Translations under genes and position numbers: made by a program | NCBI RefSeq assembly: GCF_017922435.1 | Contig: NZ_VDEZ01000001.1 | Coordinates: 620,001-684,000 of the forward strand | Direction: 5' to 3' | From: Thalassospira sp. ER-Se-21-Dark | GTDB lineage: Bacteria; Pseudomonadota; Alphaproteobacteria; Rhodospirillales; Thalassospiraceae | Length of the DNA: 64,000 nucleotides | Part shown: positions 33,792 through 42,324 of the stretch, one piece after another | How positions within the stretch are numbered: the stretch's first letter is position 1 | Layout of the letters: every line of letters begins with the position of its first letter | Notes under the pieces: generated by a model | What the model was told of the DNA's origin: nothing | The model's input: only the letters and a program-made list of their open reading frames with translations | Database searches by the model: none

Positions 33792-34865
33792 TCAGTACGA
33801 GAAGGGATAAAGCTTCCAGTACGCCCTGATCTGTTGCCAGCGATGGGCAAGCCCATCCGGCTCAAAGATCAGGAACAGGATGATGGCCAGACCAATTGCC
33901 ATCTCCTTGATATAGGCCAGCCCGTCGGTCACAGCCGTCGAATTGGCCCATTCAAAAACGCTCAGTGCGCTGACACCGGTTTCCATGACTTCGGGCAACA
34001 AAACCATGAACACCGTGCCCATCAAGGTCCCTTTGACGGAACCAAGACCACCGATGATGATCATGCCCAGGAACTGGATCGACAGCAGAATGGTAAAGCC
34101 CTCGGCCGAGACAAAGCCCAGATAGTGGCCATACATCGCCCCACCGACACCGGCATAGAAAGACGAAATGGCAAAGCTCATCAGGCGATATTTCGTGAGG
34201 TTGATCCCCATGATTTCAGCCGAAAGATAATGGTCACGTACCGCGACAAAGGCACGACCATCACGGGTCCGCATCAGGTTGGTGCCCAGCAGATACATCA
34301 CCACCAGGAAGAACAGGCAGACATAGAAGAAGCTAAAATCATCCAGAACTTCATAGCCAAACACATTGACCGGATTGGCAGCCGCGCCATAAGACCCACC
34401 GGTAAACCATTCGGCCCGGGCAAAGAAATCTTCGAGGATGAACTGGGCTGCCAGTGTCGCAATCGCCAGATAAAGCCCCTTGATGCGGGCCGCTGGCAAC
34501 CCAAACAGCATGCCAACCGCTGCGGTCATCAGACCGGCCAGCGGGATCGACAACAGGACAGGAATGCCGGTTGTGTTGTTGATCCAGGCCGATGCAAAGG
34601 CACCAAAGCCAAAGAAGGCAGCGTGGCCCAATGAAATCTGCCCGGTAAAGCCGACCAGAATATTCAAGCCCAATGCGGCAATCGCGAAGTATGAGATCTG
34701 AATGAACAGGTTGACGTAATAGCCATCCAGAACAAACGGGATCATGGCGACGGCAAAGATGCCAAGGATCGCGGCGTTACGGATATAGGTCGTATCAAAG
34801 ATGCGGGTATCCTGACGATAGGTGGTCCGGAAGTCACCGCAAGGACGTATAGAAAATCCAGCCAT
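33792..34865 (-). CDS. livM: Liv-type ABC permease (LivM)
   Basis: A 357-residue inner-membrane permease of the LivM type with about nine helices. Signatures are GLNILVGFTGQISLGHAAFFGFGAFASAW split around the conserved GQISLGHAAF, and the EAA-like loop with GGLGSVKGTLMGT. The N-terminal ~30 residues are polar. The start at 34865 follows GGGGAAG and sits 19 bases after livH; an upstream ATG at 34913 would overlap livH. Confidence 0.92.
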   Translation of the reverse strand: MAGFSIRPCGDFRTTYRQDTRIFDTTYIRNAAILGIFAVAMIPFVLDGYYVNLFIQISYFAIAALGLNILVGFTGQISLGHAAFFGFGAFASAWINNTTGIPVLLSIPLAGLMTAAVGMLFGLPAARIKGLYLAIATLAAQFILEDFFARAEWFTGGSYGAAANPVNVFGYEVLDDFSFFYVCLFFLVVMYLLGTNLMRTRDGRAFVAVRDHYLSAEIMGINLTKYRLMSFAISSFYAGVGGAMYGHYLGFVSAEGFTILLSIQFLGMIIIGGLGSVKGTLMGTVFMVLLPEVMETGVSALSVFEWANSTAVTDGLAYIKEMAIGLAIILFLIFEPDGLAHRWQQIRAYWKLYPFSY

Positions 34866-34884
34866 AGTATATCTTCCCCGTCCT

Positions 34885-35778
34885 CTAGATACGTTCGATG
34901 TCTTTGGTGCCAAACAGGCCGTATGGCTTGATGCACAGGATAATGATCAGCACGTAGAACGGTGCGATCGAGAACAGGTTGCCCCAGTGCAGATACTGGC
35001 CGTCAACAAACTCTGCGGTGTTTTCAAGCAGCCCAATGATCACGCCGCCGACAATGGCACCGATGATTGAATCAAGCCCGCCAAGGATCACCGCCGGGAA
35101 CACCTTGATGCCGATCACCGAAAGGGCGGACGACACGCCATTGACCATGCCGATCACGATCCCGGCGACACCCGATACAAGGGCCGAGATTGCCCAGGAC
35201 ATCGCGAATACGGTTTTGACGGAAATACCAAGGCTTTGCGCGACCTGCTGATCAAAGGCGGTTGCGCGCATGGCAAGGCCAAGCTTGGAATATTTAAAGA
35301 ACCAATAGAACCCGGCCATGATGAACAACGAGATCACGAAGCTCATGATATAGGCCGTCTCGATCTGCATCCCCAAAAGGTTGACTGATCGGGTTTCAAA
35401 CACCTGCGGATAGGTCGCCGTGGTTGCCCCGAATATCCACTTGGTTGCTGCCTGGAAGAAGATCGAAAGCCCGATGGTCACCATGATGACCGAAATGATC
35501 GGTTCGCCAATCATCGGTCGCAAGACAACCATCTGCAGGACGACGCCAAACGCCATCATAAACAGCAAAGTAAACAGGAAACCCAGCCAGAAGGGCATGC
35601 TCATTTCGACTAGGAATGCATAGCATACCCATGCCCCGATCAGCAGGAACTCACCCTGGGCAAAGTTAACAATCTGGGTCGATTTGTAGATCAGGACAAA
35701 GCACATGGCGACAACGCCATAGAGTGTCCCAACAATCAAACCGTTCAGCAGAAGCTGGAACAGAAGTTCGAAATTCAT
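34885..35778 (-). CDS. livH: Liv-type ABC permease (LivH)
   Basis: A 297-residue LivH-type permease with about eight helices. Typical stretches are NGLIVGTLYGVVAMCFVLIY, NFAQGEFLLIGAW and GGLDSIIGAIVGGVIIGLLE. The ATG at 35778 follows AGGGATG. It lies 60 bases after the acyl-CoA ligase gene and pairs with LivM to form the membrane channel. Confidence 0.93.
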   Translation of the reverse strand: MNFELLFQLLLNGLIVGTLYGVVAMCFVLIYKSTQIVNFAQGEFLLIGAWVCYAFLVEMSMPFWLGFLFTLLFMMAFGVVLQMVVLRPMIGEPIISVIMVTIGLSIFFQAATKWIFGATTATYPQVFETRSVNLLGMQIETAYIMSFVISLFIMAGFYWFFKYSKLGLAMRATAFDQQVAQSLGISVKTVFAMSWAISALVSGVAGIVIGMVNGVSSALSVIGIKVFPAVILGGLDSIIGAIVGGVIIGLLENTAEFVDGQYLHWGNLFSIAPFYVLIIILCIKPYGLFGTKDIERI

Positions 35779-35838
35779 GTTGCCATCCCTGTAATGGCGA
35801 CCCAAGCCTTTGGCCGGGGCCACAGTTATGCTGCTGCC

Positions 35839-37788
35839 TTATTCGGCGGCTTTCGGGGCCGTCTGTGCGGCCTTGTCATTATCAAGATCAACGACCTTCA
35901 CACTCGTCTGGATGCGGGTTTTGGACCCGTCCTGGAAGGTGATCATGGTGTCGATATCAACCTTGTCATTGCCGGCATAAACCGCATCGATGATGTCGGC
36001 ATATTTCTCGGCAACCACACCACGGCGCACTTTGCGTGTACGGGTCAGTTCGCCGTCATCGGCATCCAGTTCCTTGTAAAGCAGAAGGAACCGCTTGATC
36101 CGCTGGGCTTCCGGAAGTGTCTTGTTCACTTCGCGGATTTCCTCGGTGATCATGTCATAGACCTGCGGCTGGGCTGACAGGTTGGTGTAGTTGGTAAAGG
36201 CAATCCCGCGCTGCTCGGCCCATTTCGCCATGATCGAATAACGAATACAGATCATGGTCGACAGGAACGGCAGGCCCTTGCCAAGAATCACGGCCTCGGC
36301 AATGAAGGGCGAGAATTTCAGTTTGTTTTCAATAAACTGCGGTGAATAGCGCACCCCGGTCGAGGTTTCTGCCAGATCCTTCATACGGTCAATCACCACA
36401 AGGTGCTTGTTCTCGTCCTTGAAGTAACCGGCATCCCCCGTATGCATCCAGCCATCCCGGACATCTTCGTCATAGGCGGCCTGATTTTTGAAGTATCCGG
36501 TAAACATGCCCGACGTGCGCGCAACGATTTCGCCAACCCCGTTTTCATCGGTGTTGATCACCTTGATCTCGGAATTATCAAAGGCAACGCCAACCGTATC
36601 AAAATCAATATCGCCCGGCTGATGGATGGTGTAGGCGCCGCACAGCTCGGTCTGACCATAAAGCTGACGCAACGGCACGCCCATCGCATGGAAGAACCTG
36701 AAGGTTTCCGGGCCAATTGCGGCACCACCCGTCGCTGCAGAACGCAAATTGGAAAATCCAAGACGGTCTTTGAGCGCATTCATCAGGATCATATCGGCCA
36801 TCTTCGAATGACCACCGGCATCCATCGCGGTGCGCGCCAATGCCATACCGAAATCAAACATCTTTTGCTTGAACGGCGTGGAATCCATCATCCGTGCGCG
36901 AACGTCGGCGGCAATGGTTTCCCAAACGCGCGGCGCCAGCAGGACGAAGTTCGGACCAATTTCGCGCAGGTCGGCCATCATGGTTTCCTGCTCTTCGACG
37001 AAATTGACGATCTGGCGGCTGATCAGCGACTGACCAACCACATAGACCTGCTCCATAATCCACGGCAACGGCAGGACCGAGACATAATTGTCACCCGGAT
37101 ATTTCGGGTCAGCACGAAGGTAAGCCGCACAGTGATCAAGGAAATCACCGGAATTGAGCATCGCCATCTTCGGCTTGGACGTCGTGCCCGACGTGGTGCA
37201 CAGAATGGCGCATTCATCGCCACGGGTGTCAGCAACCATCTGGTCATAAATGCCCGGATTTTTTGCCTCCAGCTCGCGCCCCAGTTCATAAAGCTTTTCG
37301 ACATCCAGCAACCGCGGATCGTCGTATTTGCGCAACCCGCGCGGGTCGCAATAAACAATATGGTCGACAGTCGGGATGTCTTCGCCAAGCTCGAGCAGCT
37401 TGTCGCACTGTTCCTCGTCTTCGGCGATCAGGATGCGCGCGCCTGAATAGGTAATCAGATAGGCGACTTCTTCGTGCAAGCTGTCCTGATAAAGACCAAC
37501 CGACATACCGCGCAGCGCATGCGCCGCGATTTCGGCCCAAACCCATTCCGGACGGTTTTCACCAATGATACCAACAACATCGCCCTGCCCAAGGCCAAGG
37601 GCGCGCATGCCAAGCGCCATCCATTTGACGCGGTCGTTATAATCCTGCCAGGTGAATTCCTGCCAGATGCCGAATTCCTTTTCGCGCATGGCGACTTCTT
37701 TGGGCCAGTTGCGCGCGTTATAGGCCAGCACTTTCGGGAAGCTATCAAGCGACTGAACGTCGGCATATTCCGGGATATTGCTGCTCAT
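35839..37788 (-). CDS. Long-chain acyl-CoA ligase-like AMP-binding enzyme
   Basis: A 649-residue adenylate-forming ligase of the long-chain acyl-CoA synthetase (FadD15/Acsl-like) group. The P-loop reads TTSGTTSKPK (family consensus TSGTTGxPK with Gly to Ser), then RQLYGQTELCGAYT (YGxTE), GWMHTGDAGYF (ribose-binding Asp) and DRMKDLAETSTGVRYSP in place of DRxKdlIkTsgGenI. The C-terminal ~40 residues are charged. Length suits the ~600-650-residue subgroup, and there is no signal peptide. It is encoded between livG and livH and starts 2 bases from the livG stop, so it is co-translated with an importer component. It probably acts on the imported acid or primes it by vectorial acylation. Confidence 0.88.
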   Translation of the reverse strand: MSSNIPEYADVQSLDSFPKVLAYNARNWPKEVAMREKEFGIWQEFTWQDYNDRVKWMALGMRALGLGQGDVVGIIGENRPEWVWAEIAAHALRGMSVGLYQDSLHEEVAYLITYSGARILIAEDEEQCDKLLELGEDIPTVDHIVYCDPRGLRKYDDPRLLDVEKLYELGRELEAKNPGIYDQMVADTRGDECAILCTTSGTTSKPKMAMLNSGDFLDHCAAYLRADPKYPGDNYVSVLPLPWIMEQVYVVGQSLISRQIVNFVEEQETMMADLREIGPNFVLLAPRVWETIAADVRARMMDSTPFKQKMFDFGMALARTAMDAGGHSKMADMILMNALKDRLGFSNLRSAATGGAAIGPETFRFFHAMGVPLRQLYGQTELCGAYTIHQPGDIDFDTVGVAFDNSEIKVINTDENGVGEIVARTSGMFTGYFKNQAAYDEDVRDGWMHTGDAGYFKDENKHLVVIDRMKDLAETSTGVRYSPQFIENKLKFSPFIAEAVILGKGLPFLSTMICIRYSIMAKWAEQRGIAFTNYTNLSAQPQVYDMITEEIREVNKTLPEAQRIKRFLLLYKELDADDGELTRTRKVRRGVVAEKYADIIDAVYAGNDKVDIDTMITFQDGSKTRIQTSVKVVDLDNDKAAQTAPKAAE

Positions 37789-37790
37789 GA

Positions 37791-38600
37791 TCAGGCCACC
37801 TGCTCGTCTTCGTCCGTGTCGTCGTCTTCTTCGCCGAGATAGGCTTTCTTGACATGCTTGTTGGCCATGACCTCTTCCGGCAGGCCTTCGGCAATCTTGC
37901 GACCGAAATCAAGGACCATCACCCGGTTGGAGATATCCATGACCACACCCATGTCGTGTTCGATCATGACAACGGTCATGCCCCACTCTTCATTGAGGTC
38001 GATGATAAAGCGCGCCATGTCCTCTTTTTCTTCGAGGTTCATGCCCGCCATCGGCTCATCGAGCAGGATCAGGTCCGGACGCAAAGCAACAGCACGCGCA
38101 AGCTCAACCCGTTTGCGCAAACCATAGGAAAGCGTGCCGGCGGTCGCCTTGCGGATATGGGAAATTTCAAGGAAGTCGATGACGTCTTCGCAGAAGCGAC
38201 GATGATCGAGCTCTTCTTTCTGCGCCCCGCCAAACCAGTAAAGCGGCCCGTTCAGAAAGTTGTTCTTAAGCAGGTGGTGACGGCCGACCATGATGTTATC
38301 AAGCACATTCATGTGCCCGAAAAGCGCCAGATTCTGGAACGTACGCCCGATACCAAGTTCGGCACGATCATTCGGCTTGAGCCCGGTAACATCCTTGCCC
38401 TTGAAAGATACCGAACCGGTCGTTGGCGTATAGCGCCCCGAAACGCAGTTCAGCATAGATGTCTTACCGGCACCGTTCGGGCCGATAATCGAAAAAAGCT
38501 CGCCCGGCTGAACGGAGAAGCTGACATCACTCAGCGCGCGCACGCCGCCGAAAACAAGCGACACGTCGCTAATCTCTAAAATAGGACTCTGTGACGTCAT
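37791..38600 (-). CDS. livG: Liv-type ABC transporter ATPase (LivG)
   Basis: A 269-residue LivG-type ATP-binding subunit: Walker A GPNGAGKTSML, signature LSYGLRKRVELARAVAL, Walker B LILLDEPMAGMNLEEKEDM, H-loop VVMIEHDMGVVMDI. The C-terminus is very acidic (EEDDDTDEDEQ), unlike the basic end of LivF. The start at 38600 follows GGGAGGAAT; an ATG at 38678 is in frame but adds a non-homologous leader. First gene of the seven-gene operon. Confidence 0.93.
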   Translation of the reverse strand: MTSQSPILEISDVSLVFGGVRALSDVSFSVQPGELFSIIGPNGAGKTSMLNCVSGRYTPTTGSVSFKGKDVTGLKPNDRAELGIGRTFQNLALFGHMNVLDNIMVGRHHLLKNNFLNGPLYWFGGAQKEELDHRRFCEDVIDFLEISHIRKATAGTLSYGLRKRVELARAVALRPDLILLDEPMAGMNLEEKEDMARFIIDLNEEWGMTVVMIEHDMGVVMDISNRVMVLDFGRKIAEGLPEEVMANKHVKKAYLGEEDDDTDEDEQVA

Positions 38601-39420
38601 GCCGTCGCATTCCTCCCTGACTTGGGCCGCAAATGCCGCAGAACCGCATTTCGGGTTCTTTCGCGTGAAAATTTGCAAACCGCTGTTCAGTTTCCCTGAT
38701 GATGTGTCGGTTTATTTTATGACCCTGACCTTACGGAAACCGGGCTTGACACATTTAATAGGCATTTAAGTACCAATTTCAGCATATTGCGTCAATGCAA
38801 TGATTCTCAAGGTGTTGGGACTTTTCTACAAATTCGCATCGCACAATTATTTGACAACAGAATACACTGACCGCTCTACCCTTGATTACGTAACGTTATC
38901 TCAGGTTGCAGGTCGAAGACGGCGCACGAAAACACCGCAATGCAAAAATCTTTCGCAATCATGCACCGCACAATTCGCACGCATTGCGAACCTGTCGCTT
39001 TGCAGTCAAATTCGAACCCGCCGCCCCGACTCCGGTGCGGAGTCGTCGTTACAGGCGGCCGGACCCTGCGCCCCAAACCGACATTCACTCCCGCGAACGC
39101 CGGCGGCTTTCATAACCATGTCAGGAAAAACAGACTCCGTGCTTTGCCCGTCCTATTGAAAGGCCAAAAGCCACGGCACATATCGTCTAAAGCCGTTTGA
39201 CTGCTTGTTGGGCTTTGCCAACATGCTGTGATCAACGGGTTTTCACCAATACCCCTTTTCGGGGTCTGGACTTTCAAAGGGAATTGTGGTGTAACCCCGT
39301 TGCACATAGATATGTAGCCGTGACCCGCGTCACGCAACACAGATAGCCCACCGCTCGGCGCTCCGACGGTCGGGGTGTCTTGTCACGACAAGCCCTTTTA
39401 ACCACCTTGAGGAGGGTCTG
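38601..39420. other. 820-base gap with hairpins; acnA and livG promoters
   Basis: No credible gene is seen; the plus-strand frame at 38800-39159 lacks family features and a ribosome site. The gap carries several compact symmetries: TTCGCAAT/ATTGCGAA (38952-38959, 38983-38990), a 7-bp hairpin GACTCCG-GTG-CGGAGTC (39028-39044), GTGAC/GTCAC (39320-39333) and CTTGTC-AC-GACAAG (39379-39392), the last 28 bases before acnA. A TTGACA near 38747 could be a -35 element on the plus strand. The divergent livG and acnA promoters must lie here, and an unannotated small RNA is possible. The strong ribosome site GAGGAGG precedes acnA. Confidence 0.5.
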
Positions 39421-42108
39421 ATGTCCATTTGTGGCAAAGACAACCTGAAAACGCGCCGCACGCTGAAAGTCGGGGACAAGTCCGTCGACTATTACAGCCT
39501 CAAAGTTGCTTCCGAGAAATTCGGCGACGTTTCAAAACTTCCCTTCACGCTGAAAGTCGTTCTTGAGAACCTTCTGCGTTACGAAGACGATTTCACCGTT
39601 AAAACCGACGATGTCAAAGCTGTTGTTGACTGGCTCAAAGAGCGCAAGAGCAGCCACGAAATCAACTATCGTCCGGCCCGCGTTCTGATGCAGGACTTCA
39701 CCGGCGTTCCTGCCGTTGTTGACCTTGCCGCGATGCGCGATGCTGTTGTGAAGATGGGCGGCGACGCCCAGAAGGTGAACCCGCTTTCACCGGTTGACCT
39801 CGTCATTGACCACTCGGTCATGATCGACTTCTTCGGCACCGACGACGCACTCGACAAGAACATGGAAGTCGAGTTCGAACGTAACGGCGAACGTTACGAG
39901 TTCCTGCGTTGGGGCCAGAACGCCTTCAACAACTTCCGCATTGTTCCGCCGGGGGCTGGTATCTGCCACCAGGTCAACGTCGAACATCTTGCAAAGGTCG
40001 TCTGGACCGGCAAGGACGAAGACGGCAAAACCGTTGCCTATCCGGATACGCTGGTTGGTACCGACTCTCACACCACCATGGTGAACGGCCTTGCTGTTCT
40101 CGGTTGGGGTGTTGGCGGTCTGGAAGCCGAAGCAGCAATGCTTGGTCAGCCGATCTCGATGCTGATCCCGGAAGTTGTCGGCTTCAAGCTGACCGGTTCC
40201 ATGAAAGAAGGCATCACCGCAACTGACCTTGTTCTGCGCGTCGTTCAGATGCTGCGTGAAAAAGGCGTTGTTGGCAAATTCGTCGAATTCTATGGCGATG
40301 CGCTTGACCACATGAGCCTTCCGGATCGTGCGACCATTGGTAACATGGCACCGGAATATGGTGCGACCTGTGGCTTCTTCCCGATCGATGACGAAACGCT
40401 CAACTACATGCGTTCGACTGGCCGTGACGAAGACCAGATTGCACTGGTCGAAGCATATGCCAAAGAACAGGGCATGTGGCGTGATCCGGCACACGAAGCC
40501 GAATACACCGCAACGCTTGAACTTGACATCTCGACCGTCGAGCCGGCCCTTTCGGGTCCGAAGCGTCCGCAGGACCGTGTTCTGCTGAAAGATGCCGTTT
40601 CGAGCTTCACCAAGACCTTTGCCGACATGGCACCGGGTGTTGATGCGGATCGTTCTGTTCCGGTTTCGAATGAAAACTTCGAAATGAAAGACGGTAACGT
40701 CGTCATCGCCGCGATCACCTCTTGCACCAACACCTCGAACCCGAGCGTTTTGATCGCAGCAGGTCTTCTGGCGAAAAAAGCTGTCGAACTCGGCCTTCAG
40801 AGCAAGCCGTGGGTGAAAACCTCGCTCGCACCGGGTTCGCTGGTTGTTGCCGACTATCTCGAAAAAGCAGGCCTTCAGGATTACCTGGATCAGCTTGGCT
40901 TTAACGTGGCCGGTTTCGGTTGCACCACGTGTATCGGCAACTCCGGTCCGCTGGCAGCACCGATCATCGACGCGATCGACGGTAACGACATGCTCGTCAC
41001 CGCCGTTCTTTCGGGTAACCGTAACTTCGAAGGCCGTATCAGCCCGCAGGTCAAGGCAAACTACCTTGCCTCCCCGCCGCTGGTTGTTGCCTATGCGCTT
41101 GCCGGTAACCTGAAGATCGATCTGAACAAAGATCCGCTCGGTAAGGACAAGAACGGTAAAGACGTCTTCATGAAAGACATCTGGCCGACCAACAAAGAGA
41201 TCGCTGACACCATCGCGTCCTCGATCTCGGCGTCCATGTACAAAGATCGTTACGACAACATCTTTGCCGGTCCGAAACCGTGGCAGGAGATCGAAGTCAC
41301 CGAAGGCGAGACCTTCGCGTGGGATGGCAAATCCACCTACGTTCAGAACCCGCCTTACTTCGTCGACATGGCGAAAGAGCCGGGTGACTTCTCTGAAGTT
41401 CATGGCGCACGTCCGCTCCTGATCCTGGGTGACTCTGTCACCACCGACCACATTTCCCCGGCCGGTTCGATCAAGGAAGAAAGCCCGGCAGGTGAATACC
41501 TCAAGGCGCACGGCGTTGCTGTTCGTGACTTCAACTCCTATGGCGCACGTCGTGGTAACCACGAAGTCATGATGCGCGGTACCTTTGCCAACATTCGTAT
41601 CCGTAACGAAATGGCACCGGGCACCGAAGGTGGTGTTTCGGTTCATTATCCGTCGGGCGAACAGGGCTGGGTCTATGACGTCGCAATGCGTTATCAGGCC
41701 GAAGGCACCCCGCTTGTTGTCATCGCTGGTAAGGAATACGGCACCGGTTCTTCGCGTGACTGGGCAGCAAAAGGCACCAACCTGCTTGGTGTCAAAGCTG
41801 TGATCGCGGAAAGCTTCGAGCGTATCCACCGTACCAACCTGGTCTGCATGGGCGTTCTGCCGTTGCAGTTCAAGAACGGCGAAGGTCGTGCGACCTACAA
41901 GCTGGACGGTTCGGAAACCTTTGACGTGCTGGGCATCGGTGATGGCATCAACCCGCTTCAGGACGTCACGGTTCGCATCACGCGCAAAGATGGCAGCACC
42001 GAGGAAATCGTTGTTACCTGCCGTATCGATACAGAGAACGAAGTTCTCTACTACCAGAACGGCGGCATCCTGCAGTTCGTTCTGCGTAACATGATGAAAG
42101 CTGCCTGA
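39421..42108 (+). CDS. acnA: Aconitate hydratase A
   Basis: An 895-residue aconitase of the AcnA/IRP1 type, isomerising citrate to isocitrate in the TCA cycle. The [4Fe-4S] ligands are C435 ([10 protein letters not shown]), C501 and C504 ([12 protein letters not shown]). Substrate-site stretches include [38 protein letters not shown] and [12 protein letters not shown]. Length is standard. GAGGAGG sits just before the ATG, and codon use is strongly biased toward common codons, suggesting high expression. It has a long leader with hairpins and its own terminator at 42140. Confidence 0.97.
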   Translation: MSICGKDNLKTRRTLKVGDKSVDYYSLKVASEKFGDVSKLPFTLKVVLENLLRYEDDFTVKTDDVKAVVDWLKERKSSHEINYRPARVLMQDFTGVPAVVDLAAMRDAVVKMGGDAQKVNPLSPVDLVIDHSVMIDFFGTDDALDKNMEVEFERNGERYEFLRWGQNAFNNFRIVPPGAGICHQVNVEHLAKVVWTGKDEDGKTVAYPDTLVGTDSHTTMVNGLAVLGWGVGGLEAEAAMLGQPISMLIPEVVGFKLTGSMKEGITATDLVLRVVQMLREKGVVGKFVEFYGDALDHMSLPDRATIGNMAPEYGATCGFFPIDDETLNYMRSTGRDEDQIALVEAYAKEQGMWRDPAHEAEYTATLELDISTVEPALSGPKRPQDRVLLKDAVSSFTKTFADMAPGVDADRSVPVSNENFEMKDGNVVIAAITSCTNTSNPSVLIAAGLLAKKAVELGLQSKPWVKTSLAPGSLVVADYLEKAGLQDYLDQLGFNVAGFGCTTCIGNSGPLAAPIIDAIDGNDMLVTAVLSGNRNFEGRISPQVKANYLASPPLVVAYALAGNLKIDLNKDPLGKDKNGKDVFMKDIWPTNKEIADTIASSISASMYKDRYDNIFAGPKPWQEIEVTEGETFAWDGKSTYVQNPPYFVDMAKEPGDFSEVHGARPLLILGDSVTTDHISPAGSIKEESPAGEYLKAHGVAVRDFNSYGARRGNHEVMMRGTFANIRIRNEMAPGTEGGVSVHYPSGEQGWVYDVAMRYQAEGTPLVVIAGKEYGTGSSRDWAAKGTNLLGVKAVIAESFERIHRTNLVCMGVLPLQFKNGEGRATYKLDGSETFDVLGIGDGINPLQDVTVRITRKDGSTEEIVVTCRIDTENEVLYYQNGGILQFVLRNMMKAA

Positions 42109-42139
42109 TTTCAATCTGAAATCTTTGGCTGACACATTG

Positions 42140-42170
42140 ACACCCCACCGGTTTTCCGGTGGGGTGTTCT
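42140..42170 (+). terminator. Terminator of acnA
   Basis: A perfect 12-bp stem ACACCCCACCGG/CCGGTGGGGTGT with loop TTTT, followed by TCTTGTTTG. It begins 31 bases past the acnA stop. Confidence 0.88.
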
Positions 42171-42324
42171 TGTTTGTACCGAATTTTACTGGGCGACGTT
42201 CAATTGAACGCCCCTGACTTGATCCAGAACAATTCTCAAGTACGCTGAACCTGCTAGGAATGTCGCCTTCGTCTCACCCTTAAGAATAAAACCGAAAAAG
42301 ATCAGTCGAACAGAGCAAACGCGC

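Noticed and set aside
38800-39159. A 119-codon plus-strand frame in the gap before acnA
   Set aside because: Composition is unlike the neighbouring genes, no ribosome-binding site is present and it overlaps hairpins; considered non-coding.
39787-42135. A 782-codon open frame antisense to acnA
   Set aside because: It mirrors a highly biased aconitase gene; the translation is rich in Arg, Val, Asp and Phe with no recognisable domain, as expected for an antisense shadow.
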